From: Stutzerimonas nitrititolerans
Lineage (GTDB): Bacteria; Pseudomonadota; Gammaproteobacteria; Pseudomonadales; Pseudomonadaceae
Assembly: GCF_003696285.1 (NCBI RefSeq)
Contig: NZ_RFFL01000003.1
Location: 124,001 to 188,000 of the forward strand
Direction of reading: 5' to 3'
Length of the DNA stretch: 64,000 nt
Part shown: positions 1-8,500 of the stretch, one piece after another
Position numbering within the stretch: the first letter of the stretch is position 1
Layout: each line of letters starts with the position of its first letter
Made by a program: the position numbers and the translations under genes
The notes under the pieces: model-generated
Told to the model about the DNA's origin: nothing
Databases searched by the model: none
Seen by the model: the letters and a program-made list of their open reading frames with translations, nothing else

Positions 1-38
1 AGATGACCAGTGAGTCCCAAGGATCAAGGTAGCGCTAC

Positions 39-554
39 ATGAGCTATGGGTTAGAAGACGCTTCAGGTGGAAGCAACGAAGAGGTCGTTGAGCTGCTGCG
101 CCAGGCCAAGCTAATCGCGGTGCGTTATCGCCAGCTCACCGGTAAACCGTTGGGTATTACAGGAGAAGTGGCAGAGTTCGAGGCGGCCGCCATTCTTGGT
201 TTGGATCTGCACGCTGCTCGGGCCGCGGGCTATGACGCAACCGAGATGCGAGACGGGAAGCCCGTTCGGGTGCAAATAAAAGGTCGATGCATCTCTGACC
301 CGAAGCGCGTAACGGGGCGGGTCGGCAAGATCGATCTCAGGCAGCCTTTCGATACCGTACTGCTGGTCCTATTGGACATGGACCTGAATGCACTTGCGAT
401 GTACGAAGCGGAGCGTACTGCTGTCGAGGCACTACTCACCAAGCCTGGCTCGAAGGCCCGCAACGAGCGCGGATCGGTTGGCATTAGCCAATTCAAAGCG
501 ATCAGTAAGGTCCGTTGGACCAAGAGCGGCGTAACGAAGATTCAGGTCGTGTAG
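39..554 (+). CDS. Hypothetical protein, possible PD-(D/E)XK-like nuclease fold
   Basis: A 171-residue soluble protein with no signal peptide or membrane segment. The part that looks conserved runs from about residue 35 (GKPLGITGEVAEFEAAAILG) through a VQIKGR segment near residue 78 to a hydrophobic strand (FDTVLLVLLDMD). The Q-x-K preceded by a Glu/Asp-rich helix resembles the core of PD-(D/E)XK nucleases, and I have seen this pattern in a domain of unknown function (possibly DUF6998), but I cannot confirm the family. It opens the island that also carries SIR2, RecQ and DUF3883 genes, which fits a DNA-related or defence role by inference only. The ATG start at 39 is the first available in frame inside the window; what lies upstream is not visible. 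Confidence 0.6.
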   Translation: MSYGLEDASGGSNEEVVELLRQAKLIAVRYRQLTGKPLGITGEVAEFEAAAILGLDLHAARAAGYDATEMRDGKPVRVQIKGRCISDPKRVTGRVGKIDLRQPFDTVLLVLLDMDLNALAMYEAERTAVEALLTKPGSKARNERGSVGISQFKAISKVRWTKSGVTKIQVV

Positions 555-597
555 CAGTTGGTCGCCGGCGGCTGACTTTGCAATATACCGAGTCGGA

Positions 598-632
598 AGA
601 AGAACAAAGCGGGCCGCCCAAGCGGACGGCCC
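598..632 (-). terminator. Rho-independent terminator of the 88-aa gene
   Basis: Read on the minus strand, a GC-rich stem (GGGCCG-x-CC paired with GG-x-CGGCCC, loop GCTT, 611-632) is followed by a T-rich run (598-610). It lies 7 bp beyond the stop codon of the small minus-strand gene ending at 639. Confidence 0.65.
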
Positions 633-638
633 GGTGGC

Positions 639-905
639 TCAGGCTTGCGCCGATTCCGCGCCGAATGCCCGTCGATACAGCACGACCATCTCGTCGAGCA
701 GTTCCTGGGCCGCATAGCCCAACAGGCGCGCCCGCAGATCGAGGGTAGGCACGCCGCCATCCTCGGTCAGCTGAAGCAAAAGCCCCCGGATCATCTCGAC
801 ACGCATCTCTGCCTCGGCCAAGGGACCGGAAGACGAAACGACAGTCGAACAACGCAAGTGGGCAGTGGAAGGAAAGGCCAGGAGATTGGAAGGCAACTCA
901 GTCAT
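639..905 (-). CDS. Small hypothetical protein (88 aa) behind a structured leader
   Basis: Encodes 88 residues beginning MTELPSNLLAF; the second half (residues 30-80) is predicted mostly helical with a leucine-rich pattern (LLLQL, LLGYAAQELLDEMVVLYRRAF). There is no signal peptide or Cys pair. The start at 905 is chosen because GAGGT sits 5 bases upstream; a longer in-frame opening to 1145 runs through the leader hairpins and lacks a ribosome site. The reading frame overlaps by 8 bases the stop of a 31-codon upstream ORF, suggesting translational coupling, and ends just before a clear terminator. So it has its own promoter, leader, coding sequence and terminator as a complete minus-strand unit. 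The function is unknown; I recall similar small genes with similar leaders in other Pseudomonas genomes but cannot name the family. Confidence 0.55.
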   Translation of the reverse strand: MTELPSNLLAFPSTAHLRCSTVVSSSGPLAEAEMRVEMIRGLLLQLTEDGGVPTLDLRARLLGYAAQELLDEMVVLYRRAFGAESAQA

Positions 906-993
906 GGCCCACCTCGCAGCGCGAAGTAGTAACAGAGCCAGATAGAGACGAAACGACAGGGTGGGGCGCGGGCGTAAAAAGGAGGTAGTGCAT
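898..993 (-). CDS. Upstream ORF (31 codons) coupled to the 88-aa gene
   Basis: An ATG at 993 opens a 31-residue frame (starting MHYLLFTPAPHPVV) whose TGA lies inside the first codons of the downstream gene (start 905), an 8-base overlap typical of translational coupling. Its AAGGAG ribosome site (1009-1004 on the minus strand) forms one arm of a perfect 6-bp hairpin with CTCCTT (1023-1018). It may be a leader peptide whose translation opens the downstream start; this is inference, as no homologue is recognised. Confidence 0.4.
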   Translation of the reverse strand: MHYLLFTPAPHPVVSSLSGSVTTSRCEVGHD

Positions 994-1240
994 AACGCTG
1001 GTGCTCCTTGGACAGTTAAGGAGCCGCCAACCAGCCTTCTCACGAGCGTGGGTGGCGGACCGTGCAAGGGTGAGAACCGGCGTCCAAGGGAACCGGCCGG
1101 ACCGAAGCCCGCCTCACACGGCCCGCCATAGCTTTGCTGCAGCACAGTGCTAACACTGGCTGTGCGCTACGGCGCAACCGCGCCTTGGACATACACGCCG
1201 GGTTCTCACGCCCGGTCGCGGGATTTACCGCGACTGGGAC
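994..1240 (-). promoter_or_regulatory. Structured mRNA leader with mutually exclusive pairings
   Basis: On the minus-strand RNA three 8-base segments alternate: GTCCAAGG (1190-1183), CCTTGGAC (1089-1082) and GTCCAAGG (1013-1006). The middle one is complementary to both others. The first pairing is extended by GGCGTGAGAACCCGGCG against CGCCGGTTCTCACC, giving a stem of about 20 bp. The third segment contains the AAGG of the upstream-ORF ribosome site, which can also pair locally (CTCCTT, 8-nt loop, AAGGAG). A further hairpin TCGCGG/CCGCGA lies at 1216-1233. This is the architecture of a translation-controlling riboswitch or thermosensor; no known class is recognised. Confidence 0.5.
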
Positions 1241-1270
1241 AGTCTAGCGCGGGCAATTGGGGGAGGGCAA
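1241..1270 (-). promoter_or_regulatory. Candidate sigma70 promoter for the leader and 88-aa gene
   Basis: Minus-strand TTGCCC (1270-1265), an 18-base spacer, then TAGACT (1246-1241). A transcript starting near 1234 would carry the whole set of hairpins as a 5' leader of about 330 nt. Confidence 0.4.
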
Positions 1271-1696
1271 ACAGGCTGGAGCGTAGTGAGGAGTAACTGG
1301 AGAGATGGCTTGCGAAGGGCAACTATCGGGCCAGAAGCGGGCAGTAGGCCGGCTAATGGGTATCCCCTTTCGCTCCGACCAGATCGCCTCTTTCAAAATC
1401 GGCAATGGCTGAAATCGGCGAGAAGCAGCGGTCTATTTCAGACCATCCCTAATGCCGTGATCAGTAGCTCCAGCTGTCATACCCACTCCATTCATCACCA
1501 TGCATTCGACGGGGCACACCTTAAAGAAATGAGCCGTGAATACAAAAACCATTGCCGCTCTGTGTTCAATAGAGCGTTACGGTAGATGGTCAACGTATTG
1601 ATGCCGAGTCCACATGAAGTGTGCAGTTCACAGTTTGAAAGGATGATGGAAGAATGGCATAGTGTACCAAGCGCAATTAACAGCAAGGATAGTGTT
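1271..1696. other. Intergenic stretch upstream of the SIR2 gene
   Basis: No convincing gene is seen. A GGCCAGAAGCGG string near 1330 recurs near 16,308 and, inverted and varied, at the two flanking repeats; it looks like a common Pseudomonas intergenic word. In-frame codons 1586-1696 extend the SIR2 ORF but have weak ribosome sites. Confidence 0.35.
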
Positions 1697-4270
1697 ATGT
1701 CAGTGGTGTCAGACGCATTACAGAGATTCTTCGAGTCCGCGACTAATCCGGTAATTTTTACTGGCGCAGGGGTATCTGTTCGAACGGGACTACCAACATG
1801 GAAGGCATTAGTCACACAACTCGCCGAACAACTTCGTCGAGCCGACCCTCTTACCACCCAAATGATGATTGAATGCGTTAATGATGGCGACTACACCACT
1901 GCTATTGACTATTTTAACATCACAAAAAAGATGGTAGAAGGCGAGAAACTCAAAATCCTTAAGGATCAATTTAAAAAATTTGATGCGAAGTCGATATCCG
2001 CTGTTGGGGAACTGCCGTTCAAGTCCTGTATTACCACAAATTTCGACAGAAGCATATTGGATGCAATTGCAATTGCCAGACAAACAACAGCCGTGGACTA
2101 CAAATATGGCGACGCGTCTTTCCGACAAGCCCAATGGGAGGACAGCTTGTTTGTCGCTCGAATCCACGGCGCAGCAGAGTATCCTGAATCAATAATACTT
2201 TCCGATGGCCAATTTGAAGCACTATTGAAGGATGATGTTTATAAGGACCTCTTACGCGACTGCTTTATAAATCGCAACGTCCTGTTTATGGGGTTCTCAT
2301 TTTACGACCCGGCAATAAAGTATGTCTTTACAGAGATCGACAAGCGCTTTGGGCCTGCCACCCCTGGAAGGCACATGGCTCTACTACCGGAAGATATTAG
2401 CTCGGAATTCCTGAGCAAGGCGAGCCGGCTAAATATCGACATTATAAAGTACGACCCTGCCAATCACCACGCATCGCTTTGGGAGGGGATCGAATCATTT
2501 AACAAAACGAAATCCGCTCAGCCAAACATACCACCAGCAGCAACAATAACCCCATTCGACGCAACAAAGCGCTATCTTGCTGCATGTTATTCGCGAGCAA
2601 AAACACAAGATAGTTCGACCGCTCTACGTCATGTAGTCATTGAAGGGGTTGTGTCGGCATTATTACAAGAGGCGGCCCCGACCTCTCTCACCCGCGCTGA
2701 TATTTTGGAGAAAGTCAGACTCCAACTCGGCATAAAAGGGAAGGACGCGGAAAAAATCTTAAACAAAGCCACTAAATCTCTTATCGATGACGGGCTTTGT
2801 ATCAAGCAAAATGGATCGCGCGTCTCTGGAATACGTTACGCATGGAAAGGCGAGACTGCAGGAGAAAGCATGCTTGACGCCTCCATAAACACGCTTTGCA
2901 GGAGCTTTGCGGACCGTGCATTTCTGGAAGAAAAATGGTCAGTTTCCGACGCCATTAAACTTAAAATTATTACCTTATTCAATCACCTGATAAAGCGAAG
3001 GGGCTGGGACTTAGGAGCGGCTTTTGCATCTGGCAAGACACCTGAAAATATTTCAATAGAGGCTGTCCTTAATGAGTGCAACTTGAAACTAGTCGCCTTC
3101 GATCAGGAGCGAGCTCTTCGCGTTCTGAAAAACATGCTGTTCCACCCCACCGCAGAAGAGTCGAAATTATTAGGAGAGCTGGGCCGAGTCAGCTTTGCAA
3201 TGGAGCTTGCGTTCCATGCGCCTGAACGAACTCTACTGCATAAAATGGTGCTACCTCGCGACATCTATTTTGACGCCAACGTACTACTACCTGCCTTAGT
3301 CCCAGGCCATCCTTTCAGCAACATCTATAAAGAAGCAATCAAGAGTCTGAAGGAAGCGGCTGCCTCTGCCGCTGTCAAGCTAAACCTCAATGTGTGCGCC
3401 GGCTATCTTAATGAGGTAATTAGCCATCGAAATCTGGCGATTAACTACTATAACGAGGCGGGTGCAGATTTCGCAAAAATATCCAGAAGTGACGCATTGT
3501 ATAATGGCACTTCAAATTTGAATGTTTTTGTGGGGGCGTACGCGAACTGGGTTAATCAGAACTCCGAGATTGACTTTTTGAAATTCCTCGCTGAGTACGC
3601 GCCTTATCGTAATGAGACCGATCTCAAGGCCTGGCTTACTCGTCTGGGCTTTACAATCATTCCGGCAATAAAAAATGCGCGCTACCCCGAATACTACTCG
3701 GCGCTGGAGAAATCTTATGCCGGTCCGCTTTCAGCAGGTAAACGTCCTATTCTAATTGAGCATGACTCAATACAACTAGCTGTCTTGCGGGAAGAGCTTG
3801 AGCGTGGAAATCGTTGCCTATTTGTTACCAGCGACCGAGGATTGCAAAATATAGTTTCCGAGCTCAAAGGACTGTCTTTATCGGAAGCAATTATTGGTCA
3901 CGTCGGACTTATACAGCTCATTGAAATGATGCTGGGTGGGATTTCAGAAGGCGCGGGATTAACAGAGTTGCTTTGGAGTTCCAGAATATCAAATAGCACA
4001 CAGGCGATCCGATCTCACCTCGTATCCTTGGGGCTTTCTCAATACGACGACGGTATTGCAATGACGATGCCAGAGATCATCGAACAATTTTCCGAGCTTG
4101 CTGCATCTGAGCTTGAGCGAGCAGGAGTGAATCTCGACTCTGAGGACCCCAAAAGACGTGTTCAGGCATTTAAAGCCCTCGGCACTCTTGAGGAAAACTA
4201 TATGAAAAACATGAATGAGGCCGCGCGCGCACTGGAAAAGAGACTGCGAGGTAGCACCACCTCAACATAG
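1697..4270 (+). CDS. SIR2 - winged-helix - PIN fusion protein, putative anti-phage effector
   Basis: An 857-residue cytoplasmic protein. Residues 15-260 form a SIR2-like NADase domain: GAGVSVRTGLPTW (23-35), ITTNFD (112-117), IHG (156-158, catalytic His) and the FMGFSFYDP strand (197-205). Residues 330-373 look like a winged helix. From about residue 522 a PIN-type nuclease begins with FDANVLLP (Asp 525), followed by IEHD (688) and SDRG (Asp 713), the spacing expected of PIN acidic residues. SIR2 domains in bacterial defence deplete NAD; PIN domains cleave RNA. Both on one chain suggests an abortive-infection effector with two killing activities, or a PIN sensor controlling the SIR2 part; this is inference. 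The ATG at 1697 is preferred because AGGAT lies 7 bases upstream; in-frame starts at 1586 and 1643 are weaker. Codon use is AT-rich compared with flanking core genes, indicating transfer. Confidence 0.75.
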   Translation: MSVVSDALQRFFESATNPVIFTGAGVSVRTGLPTWKALVTQLAEQLRRADPLTTQMMIECVNDGDYTTAIDYFNITKKMVEGEKLKILKDQFKKFDAKSISAVGELPFKSCITTNFDRSILDAIAIARQTTAVDYKYGDASFRQAQWEDSLFVARIHGAAEYPESIILSDGQFEALLKDDVYKDLLRDCFINRNVLFMGFSFYDPAIKYVFTEIDKRFGPATPGRHMALLPEDISSEFLSKASRLNIDIIKYDPANHHASLWEGIESFNKTKSAQPNIPPAATITPFDATKRYLAACYSRAKTQDSSTALRHVVIEGVVSALLQEAAPTSLTRADILEKVRLQLGIKGKDAEKILNKATKSLIDDGLCIKQNGSRVSGIRYAWKGETAGESMLDASINTLCRSFADRAFLEEKWSVSDAIKLKIITLFNHLIKRRGWDLGAAFASGKTPENISIEAVLNECNLKLVAFDQERALRVLKNMLFHPTAEESKLLGELGRVSFAMELAFHAPERTLLHKMVLPRDIYFDANVLLPALVPGHPFSNIYKEAIKSLKEAAASAAVKLNLNVCAGYLNEVISHRNLAINYYNEAGADFAKISRSDALYNGTSNLNVFVGAYANWVNQNSEIDFLKFLAEYAPYRNETDLKAWLTRLGFTIIPAIKNARYPEYYSALEKSYAGPLSAGKRPILIEHDSIQLAVLREELERGNRCLFVTSDRGLQNIVSELKGLSLSEAIIGHVGLIQLIEMMLGGISEGAGLTELLWSSRISNSTQAIRSHLVSLGLSQYDDGIAMTMPEIIEQFSELAASELERAGVNLDSEDPKRRVQAFKALGTLEENYMKNMNEAARALEKRLRGSTTST

Positions 4271-4727
4271 CTGAAATCCCACAGCGTCATTAGGTTCCAA
4301 AGAGCCTCGATAGTCCAGGCAGCAGCATATGCTGTTTGGACTCTAATCGTCAGACGCGAAAGCATAGTTATAATCACTGAAAAGTTCCTGGCCGTTGCCT
4401 AAAATCTTTTTTAATGATGGCTCAGGTTCCCTGCAACCTTCCAGAAACCACCTCTGCGCTCTTCTGGGCTATCGCACCTTAGCTTCTTCCCTTGCGGCTA
4501 CCAAACAAGGATCCAACACCGGCCCGGTTAGCGCCGAAGGGTAAAGGGGACGGATTTATTTACTGGAGCACTGTCCGTTTTTGACCGGTAACTGCCCGTC
4601 GTCACCGGCTGCAATCGGCCGGGCCGGTCATTCGGCTCATCATTCTGGCTCAGGGTCATGAAAAACTATGGGCATCCCCTTTTCTCATAAGTAAAAGGCA
4701 AGACCTGACCCCCGCCCTGCCTCAAGG
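4271..4727. other. Intergenic stretch with a gene remnant
   Basis: Apart from the minus-strand remnant listed at 4343-4462, the stretch contains low-complexity words common between Pseudomonas genes (GGGGACGGATTTATTT near 4547 and GGCAAGACCTGACCCC near 4697). No promoter or terminator was convincing. Confidence 0.3.
4343..4462 (-). pseudogene. C-terminal remnant of an unidentified gene
   Basis: The minus strand reads RWFLEGCREPEPSLKKILGN followed by GQELFSDYNYAFASDD and a TAG stop, with natural protein composition but no start codon; upstream the frame is closed. It appears to be the tail of a gene whose front was deleted. Family not recognised. Confidence 0.3.
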
Positions 4728-5498
4728 CTAAATGCTACCAGTTCTAGGGAGTCTGCTTATAGGCCCTTTGCGGCTATTGATAGCCGCTGCCAGCTCTTGA
4801 ATCTTTCTCTTCCGGTCGCTGTAAACCTCTTCAAGAAGTAATTCCATAATTTCGAAAGCGTTCAGTGCATCTTCAAATTCCACTTGTGTTCCTGGATGGC
4901 TTCCGTAATTACCGAGCCAGCGTATAGCATCGAAGAGTGCACGCACGCTTTGGTCATCATCTCCAAGCATTTGGATTCTGCGCCCAAAGGAAAGGTATCC
5001 CTCTCCAGATTCTGGCTGCGCAGGAACTCCAAGAGTTGTTAGGATTTCCTCGGCCGCCGCCCTGATGCTATTGCAGCAAGTGGACGGACTTGAAAAGTAA
5101 TATGCAAATGCAGTTTTTAAAGTGGCTATGACATTAACTGGGGAAGCAGCAGGGAAGTCAATTAACTGTAGCGCAGGGTGGAAGTACGATGGGCGATAAA
5201 ATTCCACATACCCTCTATCCCAGCCCCCATCCGGGCGCTCGAAATACTCTTCTTCAACTGAGCCGTCGCCAACGACAAAAACGAATTCACCGCACGAGGA
5301 GCATTTCAAGGTGCAACTGAAGATAAGCTGAATAAATTCAGGCTCCCAATAATCCTCACCATGCTCAGCTTTCGATGCGACTGTTTCTTGAGAGTTGAAA
5401 TCGCCCTCAAGGCGAAGCTCGCCGCTATAGCAGTAAGGGCATGTGTATCTGTGAATCGATTCTTTCGTAAACACCGATGTTAGGGTTTTGTTATCCAT
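4728..5498 (-). CDS. DUF4145 domain protein with N-terminal zinc ribbon
   Basis: 256 residues. Cys pairs C20-PY-C23 and C66-SS-C69 form a zinc ribbon. Residues 120-235 carry the DUF4145 pattern (AFAYYFSSPSTCCNSIRAAAEEIL, then RWLGNYGSHPG), a helical domain found in defence proteins and fused to restriction subunits, often compared with HEPN folds. It lies 89 bp downstream of the large PLD-like gene on the same strand and is probably co-transcribed, suggesting a two-gene unit. The ATG start at 5498 gives the full zinc ribbon. The function is unknown; the DUF4145 call is reasonably safe, and the defence role rests on the neighbourhood. Confidence 0.7.
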   Translation of the reverse strand: MDNKTLTSVFTKESIHRYTCPYCYSGELRLEGDFNSQETVASKAEHGEDYWEPEFIQLIFSCTLKCSSCGEFVFVVGDGSVEEEYFERPDGGWDRGYVEFYRPSYFHPALQLIDFPAASPVNVIATLKTAFAYYFSSPSTCCNSIRAAAEEILTTLGVPAQPESGEGYLSFGRRIQMLGDDDQSVRALFDAIRWLGNYGSHPGTQVEFEDALNAFEIMELLLEEVYSDRKRKIQELAAAINSRKGPISRLPRTGSI

Positions 5499-5587
5499 TA
5501 TTTTTCCGACTCCATATTATTTGGCGATCGCAGGCCAATATATCCGGCTCCCCAAGCAGAACAGGGCACCAACTGTACATCTACTAC

Positions 5588-8500
5588 TTATCGGCCATTG
5601 GTAATCGCTGCTTGAATGGTGTGGCGCAGGCTATGAGATTTGATCTGATCAGGGTCACCTTTCATGTAGGTGAGCAGCTCCCTATTGGTAAGATTTTCCC
5701 TGTATGAAAGTGGAAGTCGATCAATGATCAGTTCACTTTCTCGCAATAGTTCAGAAAGTGACTGGTTAGTTTCATCATCGATGAGTGCGTAAATCCGGCG
5801 AGCCAACGCATAGAGCCATAGGTTCACTTCATGCGCCCGGATGTGTGAGCTCCAACTAATCTGAGCGCTAAGCGGTTGTCTTATCGTTCGAGCCAGTGCA
5901 TTGAAGACTTTCCACAGCTCAGCGATGACCGTCTCTAGATTTTTTGGGGCAAGGTAGGAGGTCAGCGTGGCAAGTTCGTCAGTGAAGGCGCCATCTGCCT
6001 CTAGCTTAAAATACAAGCTGTCTTTGTTTAGGGCGGCACGCCATTGGGTTGTTAATTCATTTAGCCACTCCCTTGAGACCTGAGTTGTATCTATCGTCTT
6101 CCGTTCGAGCATGGGAAGAAGTAATGACTCTAAGATCCAAGGTGTGAAGTGATGCAGCCTACCAAGACGACCGCGTACTGGTTGGAGAATATCTTGGAGT
6201 TCTTGGTCGGATAGCGGTCCTTGTAGTGATCGGGTAAGTTTTGAAATTAGATGGGGTTTAATATCCGATTTGACGTAGTTTGCTTCATTGATTAGCCAGC
6301 AAAGAATAGTTCGATGAAAGCTGGCAGGAGCAATCTTGTCGATATTCGACAGTGCTTCAACTCCTAACGTGCCATTGTTGATGGCGTCTTTGAAAGCATG
6401 GAGCCCCACCCACGTGACGATACTCGTCTCACTGTACATAAGGGCTTCGAGTTGAGCTGTTTTTTTGTCTAAACCTAGGTACAAGCATATGTGCTTGAAA
6501 GCCTCGATGACCAGCGTGTGCGTACGCAGGTCTTCGATGGGGTTTGCACATATTGCGCTCAGAAAGCTGACGAGCGCCTGGGGTGCATGTGACCAGAGCA
6601 GCTTGAGGGCGTAGTAATCACCCCATGAAGTATCTGTTGGCGAGTTACTGAACGCTCTATAGGGGGTATCGGTGGAAAGCAGGAGTGAGCGAAGGTCTTG
6701 CGAGCGGTAATGTTCAAGGTCGAGTAGCGTTTTCCGTTTCCTCGGCTGTAAAGCACCCGGGCGGCAAGGTCTCAGGTGTTCGAGCAAGGCGGTCTGCAGC
6801 TCTTGTGGGAGAGACTTGGTTTTCTCCGTGTACAGTTGACCTGCATGGGTCCAGGCGAGCACATAGCCGAAGGCATCCCAGGTCGAGTGAAAGTCCTCAG
6901 CAGGTAGGCCGTCAGTCCAGAACGTGGAGGGGACACTATCGAAAATTTCTGGATCAAGCTCCCCGTCTTTGATCTTGCCCTTCGCCTCCAATTGGTTTCT
7001 TAGCTGAACTCCTGAAAGTCCTACGAGTTCAGGGTCATTCAACCACCAGGCAAGCACATCGCCCGCGCGGGGAGCTTCTGTGAATGAAGAACGGTGGTTT
7101 AACCCATTAGGTTCCTCGTCATCTTCCTCCGCCTTGACGAATGTGGTTGAGTCAAAAATTATCTTTGCTGTAGGTGTCCTCCCGTCGTCCGCATGTAGCG
7201 TGTTCTGTATGATCTGATCAGTGTATTCGAAGACATGATGCATGACATCCAATGGAATAGGCGTTGCCAGCAGTGGAAAATTGTCATTAGCGCGTTGTAT
7301 CGAGTTGGAGAGGTGATATCCAGCCAGCGGGCGACCGCTCGCTGAGCGAATCAGTATCATACGGTCATGAATTTTACTTTCAGGAACTGCAAGTACTTTG
7401 AGGTGAACGTTGCCAAAGTAGCTGTTGCCCCACTCATCGCATTGGGCAAGAAGACGGTGGATACGGTTGGGTTGATTAGGGGCATTCGATGTTTTCTCTG
7501 TCGTGATGATGAGGTAATCGCCTGTCGAGGTGCCCATCCGATGCAGGAGTTCAATGCCCACGTCCTCCATGAACGGGTCGATCCAGGCGATCTGTGCGTC
7601 ATGGTTGCTCTCGAAAATTTCGCGGAGCCATTGGGTCAATTGCAAGCGACTCCTGCCGCCGCTGTCGGTCAGCTTGGGGAAAAACCGACCTTTGGATTTT
7701 TTGGGGTATAGTTGTTTTATGGTGTTTTCGGTAGCCCTATTCAGAGTGACCCATGGGTCGGAATCATGGCCTCCCAGTTGCGAGCGCGAGGGTCGAGTGG
7801 CGCGACTAATCCGCCCCGCAGCCTCCACCTGGGGTTTTTCTTTTGCCGGAACATGCTTCTCCAGCCAGCTCAACTTTCTATTTGAGCTGATCGGTTCAAT
7901 CACCTGCATGTTGAGGTTCATGCTGCGAACAAAATAGTTCCCAGTCTGCAGTACTAGGTATGAGGCATCGCCCACGTTGCCAAGTGCGTAGATTTCCAGG
8001 GTAAATGATGTACAGGTCTGATTCTCTAACGCCTCAAGCTTGAAGCCATGCTTTAGCGGGTACTCAGAATGCTTGTCTAGTCGAGCTGTATAGGTAGCTT
8101 GCACACTGTCATCACTGTATGCATTGACCACAACTAAAAGATCGGAGGCTTCCGGGGTTAGCGGCTCAAATAGTTCGATGGAGGCGTCTGGTCCCCTCAA
8201 CGTGATGTCGTATTTGCTTCTTTCTGCGCTGGTCAGGCTCGGGGCGCAGATGAACTCAAAATCTCCGATACGCCATGCGTCTAGCTCTGCGAAGTCCAGT
8301 CCGGTATCTGCGTTCAATGTACGGCATGCGGCTTCAGCGATTATCCGGTCCAAACCCTCCGTCATGCTGAAGAGCCAAGGCTTGCCTGCGGACGAAATGG
8401 CTGCGCTGTCCACGCTAGCATAGCTGGTCGGGCTAAGGCGGCTCGTGCGGAACTGATAGAAGTCTCTTGTCGGTAAATGCATGACGGGACGGGCGATAGG

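Noticed and set aside
906..1145. N-terminal extension of the 88-aa gene to an ATG at 1145
   Set aside because: The extra codons coincide with the leader hairpins, have no ribosome site, and their translation lacks protein-like composition.
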